From: an uncultured Oscillospiraceae bacterium
Lineage (GTDB): Bacteria > Bacillota_A > Clostridia > Oscillospirales > Oscillospiraceae
Assembly: GCA_900762245.1 (NCBI GenBank)
Contig: CAAFFR010000134.1
Coordinates: 1 to 14,132 of the forward strand
Length of the DNA stretch: 14,132 bases
Direction: 5' to 3'
In this document: positions 5,360 through 14,132 of the stretch, piece by piece
How the letters are laid out: the number at the start of each line of letters is the position of its first letter
Numbering within the stretch: position 1 is the stretch's first letter
Program-made: the position numbers and the translations under genes
Notes under the pieces: model-generated
Told to the model about the DNA's origin: nothing
Database searches by the model: none
What the model saw: the letters and a program-made list of their open reading frames with translations, nothing else

Positions 5360-7438
5360 TTAGTCCTTGCCGCGGGCCTTGATCAGCTCTTCGGTCTTGG
5401 ACTTGGGCAGCTCAGCGTTGTGGCTGGGCTCCATGGCGTAGTTACCGCGGCCCTGGGTCTTGGAACGCAGGTCGGTAGCATAGCCGAACATCTCTGCCAG
5501 AGGCACATTGGCATCAATCTGGACAGCACCGACACGGGTGATCTGACCCAGAATGTTGCCGCGGCGGGCAGTGATGTCGCCGATAACGGTGCCCATGTAT
5601 TCATCAGGCACAGTGACGGAAACCTTCATGATGGGCTCCAGGATGGTGGGATTTGCCTTGCGGCAGGCTTCCTTGAATGCCATGGAACCGGCAATCTTAA
5701 ATGCCATTTCGGAAGAGTCGACCTCGTGGTAGGAGCCGTCAAACAGGGTAACCTTCACGTCAACGACAGGATAGCCAGCCTGAACGCCTGCTTCCATAGC
5801 GCCCTGGATACCGGCATCGACAGCGGGGATATATTCCTTGGGAACAGAGCCGCCGACGACAGCATTGATGAACTCGTAACCCTTGCCGGGCTCGTTGGGC
5901 TCAACACGGATCTTGACGTGGCCGTACTGGCCCTTACCGCCGGACTGACGTGCATACTTGGTATCCTGCTCGACAGACTTGCGGATGGTCTCCTTGTAGG
6001 AAACCTGGGGAGCGCCAACGTTGGCTTCCACCTTGAACTCACGCAGCAGACGGTCAACAATGATTTCCAGGTGCAGCTCGCCCATGCCGGCGATGATGGT
6101 CTGACCGGTTTCCTTGTTGGTGTAGGTGCGGAAGGTGGGGTCTTCTTCAGCCAGCTTAGCCAGAGCGATGCCCATCTTTTCCTGACCAGCCTTGGTCTTG
6201 GGCTCGATAGCGACTTCGATAACGGGTTCGGGGAAGACCATGGACTCCAGAACGATGGGATGTTCCTCGTCGCAGAAGGTATCACCGGTGGTGGTGTTCT
6301 TGACACCGACAACAGCGGCAATGTCACCGGCGTAGACGATATCGATGTCCTCGCGGTGGTTGGAGTGCATCTGCAGGATACGGCCCATACGCTCCTTGGT
6401 GCCCTTGGTGCAGTTCAGGACGGAGGTGCCCTTCTCCAGAGTACCGGAGTACACACGGAAGTAGCACAGCTTGCCGACGTAGGGGTCGGTAGCGATCTTG
6501 AATGCCAGAGCGGAGAAAGGAGCCTCATCGGAAGCGGGACGGAAGTCCTCTTCCTCGGTCTCGGGGTTCACGCCCTTGATGCCCTTCTTATCCAGGGGGC
6601 TGGGCATGTAGTCAACAACAGCGTCCAGAACCTGCTGAACACCCTTGTTCTTGTAGGAAGTGCCGCAAACGACGGGAACCATCTCGTTGGCGATGGTAGC
6701 CTTACGGATGACAGCCTTGATCATGTCAACGGGGACCTCTTCGCCTTCCAGATACATCATAGCGATGTCATCGTCGAAGGAAGAGACGGCATCCATCAGC
6801 TTCTCACGGTATTCCTCAGCCAGGTCCACCATGTCCTCGGGGATCTCCTCGATACGGACATCCTTACCCTTGTCATCATAGTAGATGTTTGCCTTCATGG
6901 TGACCAGGTCGATGTTGCCCTTGAAGAAGGTCTCGGAGCCGATGGGCAGCTGGATAGCGACAGCGTTGCACTTCAGACGGTCATCGATCATCTGCAGAAC
7001 GCGGTAGAAGTCGGCACCCATGATATCCATCTTGTTGACGTAGATCATGCGGGGGACCTTGTACTCGTCAGCCTGACGCCAAACGGTCTCGGTCTGGGGC
7101 TCGACGCCGCCCTTAGCACACAGAACGGTAACAGCGCCGTCCAGGACGCGCAGAGAACGCTCAACTTCGACGGTGAAGTCAACGTGGCCGGGGGTGTCGA
7201 TGATGTTCAGACGGCAGCCCTTCCAGAAGCAGGTGGTAGCAGCGGAAGTGATGGTGATACCGCGCTCCTGCTCCTGAGCCATCCAGTCCATGGTGGCAGA
7301 ACCGTCGTGGGTTTCACCCAGCTTGTAGTTCTTGCCGGTGTAGAACAGGATACGCTCGGAAGTGGTGGTCTTGCCGGCATCGATGTGAGCCATGATGCCG
7401 AAGTTTCTGGTATTTTCCAGAGAATACTGTCTTGCCAT
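5360..7438 (-). CDS. fusA: Translation elongation factor G
   Basis: 692 residues, the usual EF-G length. This GTPase drives tRNA-mRNA translocation and, with RRF, ribosome recycling. The G domain has [10 protein letters not shown] (17-26), the switch I RGITI motif, DTPGH (81-85) and NKMD (135-138). Later come the domain III-IV signature blocks [11 protein letters not shown] and [10 protein letters not shown], and domain IV-V text such as [15 protein letters not shown], ending [14 protein letters not shown]. Start ATG 7438 has AAGGAG about 10 bases before it and lies 18 bases after the rpsG stop, so it is co-transcribed. The single-copy context inside str argues for the canonical EF-G rather than a TetM/FusA2-type paralogue. 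Confidence 0.98.
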   Translation of the reverse strand: MARQYSLENTRNFGIMAHIDAGKTTTSERILFYTGKNYKLGETHDGSATMDWMAQEQERGITITSAATTCFWKGCRLNIIDTPGHVDFTVEVERSLRVLDGAVTVLCAKGGVEPQTETVWRQADEYKVPRMIYVNKMDIMGADFYRVLQMIDDRLKCNAVAIQLPIGSETFFKGNIDLVTMKANIYYDDKGKDVRIEEIPEDMVDLAEEYREKLMDAVSSFDDDIAMMYLEGEEVPVDMIKAVIRKATIANEMVPVVCGTSYKNKGVQQVLDAVVDYMPSPLDKKGIKGVNPETEEEDFRPASDEAPFSALAFKIATDPYVGKLCYFRVYSGTLEKGTSVLNCTKGTKERMGRILQMHSNHREDIDIVYAGDIAAVVGVKNTTTGDTFCDEEHPIVLESMVFPEPVIEVAIEPKTKAGQEKMGIALAKLAEEDPTFRTYTNKETGQTIIAGMGELHLEIIVDRLLREFKVEANVGAPQVSYKETIRKSVEQDTKYARQSGGKGQYGHVKIRVEPNEPGKGYEFINAVVGGSVPKEYIPAVDAGIQGAMEAGVQAGYPVVDVKVTLFDGSYHEVDSSEMAFKIAGSMAFKEACRKANPTILEPIMKVSVTVPDEYMGTVIGDITARRGNILGQITRVGAVQIDANVPLAEMFGYATDLRSKTQGRGNYAMEPSHNAELPKSKTEELIKARGKD

Positions 7439-7456
7439 TTAGGTGTAACTCCTTTA

Positions 7457-7927
7457 TTACCAGCGGAAATGGGCGAATGCCTTGTTGGCCTCGGCCATCT
7501 TGTGGACGTCCTCACGCTTCTTCACGGATGCGCCGGTGTTGTTGGCGGCGTCCATGATCTCAGCAGCCAGACGTTCCTTCATGGTGTTCTCGCTGCGGCC
7601 GCGGGAGTAGGTGGTGATCCAACGCAGACCCAGGGTCTGACGACGATCGGGACGGACTTCGATGGGCACCTGATAGGTTGCGCCACCGACACGGCGAGCC
7701 TTCAGCTCCACTGCGGGCATGATGTTTTCCATAGCCTGCTGGAAGACTTCCAGGCCGTTCTTACCGGTCTTGTTCTCGACGATTTCGAAAGCACCATAAA
7801 CGACCTTCTGGGCAACACCCTTCTTGCCGTCCAGCATGATGCTGTTAACGAGCTTGGTAACCAGAACGGAATTGTAATTAGGATCCGGGAGGACCTCTCT
7901 CTTGGGAACATTACCTCTTCTGGGCAC
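7457..7927 (-). CDS. rpsG: 30S ribosomal protein S7
   Basis: 156 residues from GTG 7927, the standard length. S7 nucleates assembly of the 30S head and binds the 3' domain of 16S rRNA near the decoding region. The start [19 protein letters not shown] and the end [14 protein letters not shown] are family hallmarks. The ATG at 7945 was rejected because it overlaps the AAGGAGG site, whereas GTG is 7-8 bases downstream and gives the canonical VPRRG start. It sits in the str operon, preceded by an unusually long structured gap (7928-8088) and followed closely by fusA. Confidence 0.97.
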   Translation of the reverse strand: MPRRGNVPKREVLPDPNYNSVLVTKLVNSIMLDGKKGVAQKVVYGAFEIVENKTGKNGLEVFQQAMENIMPAVELKARRVGGATYQVPIEVRPDRRQTLGLRWITTYSRGRSENTMKERLAAEIMDAANNTGASVKKREDVHKMAEANKAFAHFRW

Positions 7928-7968
7928 TTTGCTTCCCTCCTTCATAATATAATGATTTCATCGGTACT

Positions 7969-8040
7969 CGAAAGTGTAACTTTCGTTGTGCCATGCCAGA
8001 GGTTTTTATCTATATAAAAACGCTGTGGCAAGGCCTTGCC
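7969..8040 (-). promoter_or_regulatory. Structured rpsL-rpsG intercistronic RNA
   Basis: The 161-base gap holds three inverted repeats in transcription order: a 14-base palindrome GGCAAGGCCTTGCC (8040-8027); a long interrupted hairpin (8029-7995) with an 8-bp core GTTTTTAT/ATAAAAAC and a GCCACAG/CTCTGGC lower stem; and CGAAAGT-N3-ACTTTCG (7985-7969). In E. coli the rpsL-rpsG gap is where S7 represses its own translation. A similar role here is inferred from position only. Confidence 0.5.
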
Positions 8041-8088
8041 TTGCGAAAGGGCGTGGGAAAAATTCAATTTTTGTAGGAAGGCTAAGAA

Positions 8089-8514
8089 TTACTTCTTCTT
8101 GCCAGCCTTGGGACGCTTTGCACCGTACTTGGAACGGGACTGCATACGGTTCTGCACACCCTGAGTATCCAGAGTACCACGGATGATGTGATAACGGACA
8201 CCGGGAAGGTCCTTGACACGGCCGCCGCGAATCAGAACGACGGAGTGCTCCTGCAGGTTGTGGCCAACACCGGGAATGTAAGCGGAAACTTCCATACCAT
8301 TGGTCAGACGCACACGGGCGATCTTACGCAGTGCGGAGTTGGGCTTCTTGGGGGTGGTGGTACGAACAGCAGTGCAAACGCCACGCTTCTGGGGGGAGGG
8401 CAGAGTAGTTGCCTTGTTCTCCAGAGTGTTCAGACCTCTCTGCAGAGCAGGAGCGGTGGACTTGTAGGTGACCTGCTGACGGCCACTTCTAACGAGCTGA
8501 TTAAAAGTAGGCAT
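8089..8514 (-). CDS. rpsL: 30S ribosomal protein S12
   Basis: 141 residues from ATG 8514 ([20 protein letters not shown]), with AGGAG 8 bases upstream; the ATG at 8535 lies before that site. S12 shapes the decoding centre and is the classical streptomycin-resistance target. [12 protein letters not shown] (Lys56/Lys57, equivalent to E. coli Lys42/Lys43) and [13 protein letters not shown] (Lys101, Asp102, Pro104, equivalent to Lys87, Asp88, Pro90) are all wild type, so no rpsL-type streptomycin resistance is predicted. It is about 17 residues longer than E. coli S12, with extra residues near the N-terminus and a lysine-rich tail ([13 protein letters not shown]), as in many Gram-positives. Second gene of the str operon here. 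Confidence 0.97.
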   Translation of the reverse strand: MPTFNQLVRSGRQQVTYKSTAPALQRGLNTLENKATTLPSPQKRGVCTAVRTTTPKKPNSALRKIARVRLTNGMEVSAYIPGVGHNLQEHSVVLIRGGRVKDLPGVRYHIIRGTLDTQGVQNRMQSRSKYGAKRPKAGKKK

Positions 8515-8560
8515 TGATTTTCTCCTTTCTTTCATTCTCGCCTTTTTGGGGCGGGTCTAT

Positions 8561-8584
8561 ATTCTACGGATTTTCCGGTAGAAT
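8561..8584 (-). promoter_or_regulatory. Small hairpin at the L7Ae-gene stop codon
   Basis: On the minus strand ATTCTACCGGA pairs with TCCGTAGAAT around a short A-rich loop: a 10-bp stem with one bulged C. It begins on the last base of the L7Ae stop codon and ends about 46 bases before the rpsL start. No U-run follows, so it is not an intrinsic terminator. Confidence 0.55.
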
Positions 8585-8868
8585 CAGGATTTGAGGACGG
8601 CTGCTGCCGCTGCCCCTACTTCGATGCCGCAGGCACGGCCAAGCTCGGCCATGGTACGCACCCAAGTAATTTGTATGTGATTGGCTGCACACAGCGCCTC
8701 CAGCGGTTCTGTCACAGCGGGATCGGCGTTTTCCGCAAGGAAAACGGACCGCACACGGCTGTCCCTCACAGCTTTTTTCAGCTGCTTTGTGCCAACGACC
8801 ACATTTCTTTTTGACAGGTCTGGCAAACTGCCGTACTTCGGTATTCTACAATCTTTTGTCTTATCCAT
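8584..8868 (-). CDS. ybxF: L7Ae-family ribosomal protein (YbxF-like)
   Basis: 94 residues from ATG 8868. It belongs to the L7Ae/L30e/S12e RNA-binding family, as shown by NVVVGTKQLKKAVRDSRVRS near the N-terminus, VFLAENADPAV after it, and the end block MAELGRACGIEVGAAAAAVL. The place between rpoC and rpsL is that of Bacillus subtilis ybxF, whose product binds kink-turn RNA and ribosomes. An upstream GTG (8889) is open but contains the -10 box of the predicted promoter, so it is unlikely to be transcribed. No Shine-Dalgarno precedes 8868 or the later candidates (TTG 8826, GTG 8802). About 20 residues before the domain are extra compared with typical members, so a later start remains possible. 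First gene of the str operon here. Confidence 0.87.
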   Translation of the reverse strand: MDKTKDCRIPKYGSLPDLSKRNVVVGTKQLKKAVRDSRVRSVFLAENADPAVTEPLEALCAANHIQITWVRTMAELGRACGIEVGAAAAAVLKS

Positions 8869-8878
8869 ACAAAAACAT

Positions 8879-8906
8879 ATTATACGCACTTTTCCGAAAA
8901 AGTCAA
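8879..8906 (-). promoter_or_regulatory. Promoter of the str operon
   Basis: On the minus strand there is TTGACT (8906-8901), a 16-base spacer and TATAAT (8884-8879). It would start transcription near 8872, about 4 bases before the L7Ae ATG. It follows the rpoC terminator, so the str genes form a unit separate from rpoBC. Confidence 0.75.
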
Positions 8907-9080
8907 CAAAAAGTTGGGAAATTTTTTTGTGATAATGCTATTTTCTATGTACCATTTTCGTTTTGTCCCCCCTTTTTCAGCTTGTCCGCAGCACAATTAC
9001 ATTTTTCTACGCTCGGAGGATATTCTGCTTTTTTCAGGCACATCCGGCAGATGATTTCAGGCAAATACCGGGCACAGTGC

Positions 9081-9111
9081 AAAAGCCCGCCACCATCAGG
9101 TGACGGGCTTT
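9081..9111 (-). terminator. Terminator of rpoBC
   Basis: A 13-bp stem with one mismatch, AAAGCCCG-C-CACC against GGTG-A-CGGGCTTT, has a 4-base loop. It lies 11 bases after the rpoC stop. The minus-strand tail is short (four T, then GCAC). The plus-strand tail is also T-rich, though no plus gene needs it. Confidence 0.85.
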
Positions 9112-9121
9112 CTATTTTGGG

Positions 9122-12100
9122 TTAGTTCAGTGCGTTCTCCATCATTTCCTCGGGCAGTCTTGCCTCGGGGGTAGCACCGGGCTGGTAGTCGCGGTAGGCG
9201 GCCAGACCGGAACCGGCAGGAATCAGCTTACCGATCAGGACGTTCTCTTTCAGGCCAACCAGATGGTCAACCTTGCCCTTGATTGCAGCATCGGTCAGGA
9301 CCTTGGTGGTTTCCTGGAAGGATGCGGCGGACAGGAAGGAATCGGTTGCCAGAGCGGCCTTAGTGATACCCAGCAGGATAGCGCTGGACTCAGCCAGACG
9401 CAGCTCGGTCTCGCCTGCTTCGATGCGCTTCTGCACAACAGCATTGGCATCCTCGAATTCGAAGATGTCCACGGTGCTGCCGGTGAGCAGAGTGGTATCG
9501 CCGGGCTCTTCCACGCGGACCTTACGCATCATCTGACGGATGATAACTTCGATGTGCTTATCGTTGATTTCAACGCCCTGCTGACGGTACACAGCCTGAA
9601 CAGACTGGACCAGGTAATCCTGAACAGCTTCCACGCCGGAGATGCGCAGAACGTCCTGAGGATACAGAGCACCATCGGTAATGGGCTCGCCCTTCTGAAC
9701 GACCTTGCCGTGAACGACCTTCAGGCCAACGGAGTAAGGCACCTGATAGACCTTGACCTCGCCGTCGTCAGCGGTAACAGTGATGTTACGCAGAGCGGTA
9801 CGGCGGGTATCGTCGGTGTTGACGGTACCGGTGATCTCAGGGGTCTGGGCCATCTTCTTGGGACGGCGGGCCTCGAACAGTTCTTCAACTCTGGGAAGAC
9901 CCTGGGTGATATCGTCACCCGCAACGCCGCCGGAGTGGAAGGTTCGCATGGTCAGCTGGGTACCGGGCTCGCCGATGGACTGTGCTGCGATAACGCCGAC
10001 AGCTTCGCCCAGGTCCACTTCCTTGGAGGTAGCCAGGTTCATGCCGTAGCACTTGGCGCAGACACCCACACGGGCGCGGCAGGCCAGAATGGTGCGGATA
10101 TAGATCTTCTCGATGCCGGCAGCCTCGAACTTCTCGGCATCCTCAGGCATCATCATGACATCCTTGGAGTGCAGCAGCTCGCCGGTAACGGGATGCAGAA
10201 CATCGTTGACGGGATAACGGCCGCGGATACGGTTGCCGAAGGTATCGATGATGTCACCGTTCTTGTCATAGACAGCACCGACCCAGATACCGTTGTTGGT
10301 ATGGCAGTTGGTCTCACGGATGATGACATCCTGAGAAACGTCGACCATTCGGCGGGTCAGGTAACCGGAGTCAGCGGTACGCAGAGCGGTATCGGTCATA
10401 CCCTTACGGGCGCCCTTGGAGGAGATGAAGTACTCCAGAACAGACAGACCTTCACGGAAGTTAGCCTTAACAGGGATTTCGACGGTACGGCCGGAGGTAT
10501 CGGCCATCAGGCCACGCATACCGCCCAGCTGACGGATCTGAGCCATGGAGCCACGGGCGCCGGAGTCAGCCATCATGTAGATGGGGTTGAACTCGTCCAT
10601 GGCACCCTGCAGAGCATCGGTAACGTCCTTGGTGGTTCTTTCCCACTGCTGGACAACCAGACGGTAACGCTCCTCGTTGGTGATGAAACCGTTGCGGTAG
10701 AAGTTTTCGATCTCCACGATCTTGGCTTCTGCAGCCTTGATCATGTCCTTCTTCACAGCGGGAACCACCATGTCCGCAATGGACACAGAGATAGCGCCCT
10801 TGGTGGAGTACTTATAGCCCAGAGCCTTGATCTTATCCAGCATCTCGGTAGAGACGGTAAAGCCATGGCGGCGGATGCACTTGTCGATGATCTTACCCAG
10901 CTGCTTCTTGCCAACCAGGAAGTCGACTTCCAGATCGAACTCGTGGCCGGGCTTGGAACGGTCTACGAAGCCCAGATCCTGAGGAATGGGCTCGTTGTAG
11001 ATCAGACGGCCAACGGTGGCGTTGATCAGACGGTATTCCATCTTGCCATCGATCTTCTTGCCGTAACGGACCAGGATGGGAGCGTGCAGGCCGATGGCAC
11101 CGTCAGCGTAGGCAGCGATGGCTTCCTCGGGGGAGGAGTAGCTGTGCACGGGACGGAACTTGGCCTCTGCCTTCTGATCGCGCTTGGCCTTCTTGTTGGC
11201 AGCCAGGAACTCATCGGCATCCACGATCTGACCTGCGGGCAGGCCTGTGTCACCGGCATCGGTGACGAAGACAGTCTCGGCGCCCTTCTCAGCCTTGCCC
11301 AGACGGGTATAGGTCAGGTAGTAGGCACCCAGGATCATATCCTGGGTAGGAACGGTAACAGGCTTACCGTCCTGAGGACGCAGCAGGTTGTTGGCAGACA
11401 GCATCAGCATACGGGCCTCAGCCTGTGCTTCGGGAGACAGGGGCACGTGGATAGCCATCTGGTCGCCGTCAAAGTCGGCGTTAAACGCGGTACAGCAAAG
11501 AGGATGCAGCTTCAGTGCGCGGCCTTCCACCAGCACAGGCTCGAATGCCTGAATGCCCAGACGGTGCAGGGTAGGTGCACGGTTCAGCATGACGGGACGG
11601 TCCTTGATGATCTCGTCCAGAGCATCCCAGACCTCGGTCTTGCCCTTGTCGATCATCTTCTTTGCGGACTTGATGTTGTTGGCCAGGCCGTCGGAGACCA
11701 GCTTCTTCATAACGAAGGGGCGGAACAGCTCGATGGCCATTTCCTTGGGCACGCCGCACTGATACAGCTTCAGCTCAGGACCGACGACGATAACGGAACG
11801 GCCGGAGTAGTCAACACGCTTACCCAGCAGGTTCTGACGGAAGCGGCCCTGCTTGCCCTTCAGCATATCAGACAGGGACTTCAGCGCGCGGTTGTTGGCA
11901 CCGGTAACGGCGCGGCCGCGGCGGCCATTGTCGATCAGGGCGTCCACAGCCTCCTGCAGCATACGCTTTTCATTGCGGATGATGATGTCGGGAGCATGGA
12001 GCTGGACCAGGCGCTTCAGACGGTTGTTACGGTTGATAACGCGGCGGTACAGATCGTTCAGGTCGGAGGTGGCGAAACGGCCGCCATCCAGCTGGATCAT

Positions 12101-12817
12101 GGGACGGATATCGGGAGGAATGACGGGCAGCACATCCATGATCATCCAGCTGGGCTTGTTGCCGGATTCCCGGAAGGCTTCCACCACTTCCAGACGCTTG
12201 ACCAGGCGCAGCTTCTTCTGAGCGGAAGCATTCTTCAGCTCAGCGCGCAGCTGCTCGGACAGCTGGTCCAGATCGATCTGGTCCAGCAGCTCCTTCACAG
12301 CCTCAGCGCCCATGCCGGCCTTGAAGTCGTCCTCATACTTTTCACGCATGTCCCGGTATTCCTTCTCGGTCAGAACCTGATTTCTGGCCAGAGGAGCGTC
12401 GCCGGGATCGGTGACGATATAGGCAGCAAAGTACAGGACCTTCTCCAGAATCTTAGGAGAAATGTCCAGGATCAGACCCATCCGGGAGGGAATGCCCTTG
12501 AAATACCAGATGTGGCTGCAGGGAGCGGCCAGCTCGATGTGGCCCATACGCTCACGGCGGACCTTTGCCTTGGTGACTTCGACACCGCAGCGGTCACAAA
12601 CCTTGCCCTTGTACTTGATTTTCTTATATTTACCGCAGTGACATTCCCAGTCCTTCTGGGGTCCGAAGATCCGCTCGCAGTACAGGCCGTCACGTTCGGG
12701 TTTCAGGGTACGGTAGTTGATGGTCTCAGGCTTCTTGACTTCGCCGAAGGACCAGCTCCGGATCATCTCCGGAGACGCAATGCCAATTTTAATGGCATCA
12801 AAGGTGGCATCTGCCAT
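9122..12817 (-). CDS. rpoC: RNA polymerase subunit beta'
   Basis: 1231 residues, complete and uninterrupted. With beta it forms the catalytic cleft of RNA polymerase. The N-terminal zinc site is intact (Cys59, Cys61, Cys74, Cys77). The universal active-site loop NADFDGDQM (446-454) carries the Mg2+-binding Asp448, Asp450 and Asp452. The second zinc site uses Cys838, Cys913, Cys920 and Cys923 ([11 protein letters not shown]). [20 protein letters not shown] and the bridge/trigger region are present, and no extra domain is evident. It is slightly longer than the usual 1180-1210 of Firmicutes, with a lysine-rich variable stretch near residues 530-550. Start ATG 12817 has AGGAGG 6 bases upstream and lies 11 bases after the rpoB stop, so the two are one operon. 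Confidence 0.98.
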   Translation of the reverse strand: MADATFDAIKIGIASPEMIRSWSFGEVKKPETINYRTLKPERDGLYCERIFGPQKDWECHCGKYKKIKYKGKVCDRCGVEVTKAKVRRERMGHIELAAPCSHIWYFKGIPSRMGLILDISPKILEKVLYFAAYIVTDPGDAPLARNQVLTEKEYRDMREKYEDDFKAGMGAEAVKELLDQIDLDQLSEQLRAELKNASAQKKLRLVKRLEVVEAFRESGNKPSWMIMDVLPVIPPDIRPMIQLDGGRFATSDLNDLYRRVINRNNRLKRLVQLHAPDIIIRNEKRMLQEAVDALIDNGRRGRAVTGANNRALKSLSDMLKGKQGRFRQNLLGKRVDYSGRSVIVVGPELKLYQCGVPKEMAIELFRPFVMKKLVSDGLANNIKSAKKMIDKGKTEVWDALDEIIKDRPVMLNRAPTLHRLGIQAFEPVLVEGRALKLHPLCCTAFNADFDGDQMAIHVPLSPEAQAEARMLMLSANNLLRPQDGKPVTVPTQDMILGAYYLTYTRLGKAEKGAETVFVTDAGDTGLPAGQIVDADEFLAANKKAKRDQKAEAKFRPVHSYSSPEEAIAAYADGAIGLHAPILVRYGKKIDGKMEYRLINATVGRLIYNEPIPQDLGFVDRSKPGHEFDLEVDFLVGKKQLGKIIDKCIRRHGFTVSTEMLDKIKALGYKYSTKGAISVSIADMVVPAVKKDMIKAAEAKIVEIENFYRNGFITNEERYRLVVQQWERTTKDVTDALQGAMDEFNPIYMMADSGARGSMAQIRQLGGMRGLMADTSGRTVEIPVKANFREGLSVLEYFISSKGARKGMTDTALRTADSGYLTRRMVDVSQDVIIRETNCHTNNGIWVGAVYDKNGDIIDTFGNRIRGRYPVNDVLHPVTGELLHSKDVMMMPEDAEKFEAAGIEKIYIRTILACRARVGVCAKCYGMNLATSKEVDLGEAVGVIAAQSIGEPGTQLTMRTFHSGGVAGDDITQGLPRVEELFEARRPKKMAQTPEITGTVNTDDTRRTALRNITVTADDGEVKVYQVPYSVGLKVVHGKVVQKGEPITDGALYPQDVLRISGVEAVQDYLVQSVQAVYRQQGVEINDKHIEVIIRQMMRKVRVEEPGDTTLLTGSTVDIFEFEDANAVVQKRIEAGETELRLAESSAILLGITKAALATDSFLSAASFQETTKVLTDAAIKGKVDHLVGLKENVLIGKLIPAGSGLAAYRDYQPGATPEARLPEEMMENALN

Positions 12818-12828
12818 GTGTAGCCTCC

Positions 12829-14132
<1,304 letters not shown>

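Noticed and set aside
5420..8017. 865-codon open frame on plus, opposite fusA and rpsG
   Set aside because: Same codon-bias effect; it even spans two genes and the rpsG 5' region, with no coding signals of its own.
7946..8088. Possible internal promoter before rpsG
   Set aside because: TTGCCA at a 17-base distance from TAAAAA is a poor match, and the T/A run is better explained by the hairpin.
9263..12823. 1186-codon open frame on plus, opposite rpoC
   Set aside because: It is a mirror of rpoC. The biased rpoC codons nearly lack TTA, CTA and TCA, so this antisense frame has no stops. The translation shows no family and there is no RBS or promoter.

Overview
The window looks like chromosomal core DNA of a Gram-positive gut-type Firmicute, most likely an Oscillospirales/Clostridia relative. 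This is inferred from strong AGGAGG ribosome binding sites, sigma-A type promoters, a type A RNase P RNA, a YbxF-like L7Ae gene between rpoC and rpsL, and protein sequences resembling that group. No 16S gene or other taxonomic marker is present, so the order-level placement is tentative.

Layout from left to right. (1) Positions 1-640: the 5' end of an unrecognised minus-strand gene cut by the window edge, an AATTG-rich intergenic repeat, divergent promoters, and rnpB (255-600, plus strand) with a strong two-way terminator. (2) Positions 713-1534: a small divergent pair, a zinc-ribbon membrane protein (minus) and a 70-residue XRE-type regulator (plus). Their -35 boxes overlap and palindromes lie over the regulator's promoter and RBS. 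The pair is bracketed by two almost identical terminator hairpins. (3) Positions 1567-3870: a tight minus-strand operon of a duplicated DUF1538 membrane protein and two small PII-like proteins, with its own extended -10 promoter. (4) Positions 3919-8906: the str operon on the minus strand, in transcription order L7Ae-like protein, rpsL, rpsG, fusA, tuf. It starts at a consensus promoter only a few bases before the first ATG. tuf has an additional promoter, and there are structured intercistronic regions after the L7Ae gene, between rpsL and rpsG, and between fusA and tuf. (5) Positions 9081-14132: rpoC complete, its terminator, and the 3' third of rpoB.

The transcription and translation genes are ordinary and intact except rpoB. 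As given, rpoB carries both an in-frame stop (14061-14063) and a single-base deletion (next to 13443/13444). Because rpoB is essential and rpoC beside it is intact, sequencing or assembly error is the likeliest cause.

The most interesting candidate system is the DUF1538-PII-PII operon, which looks like a membrane transporter controlled by two dedicated, divergent PII-type sensors. The self-contained zinc-ribbon/XRE pair comes second.
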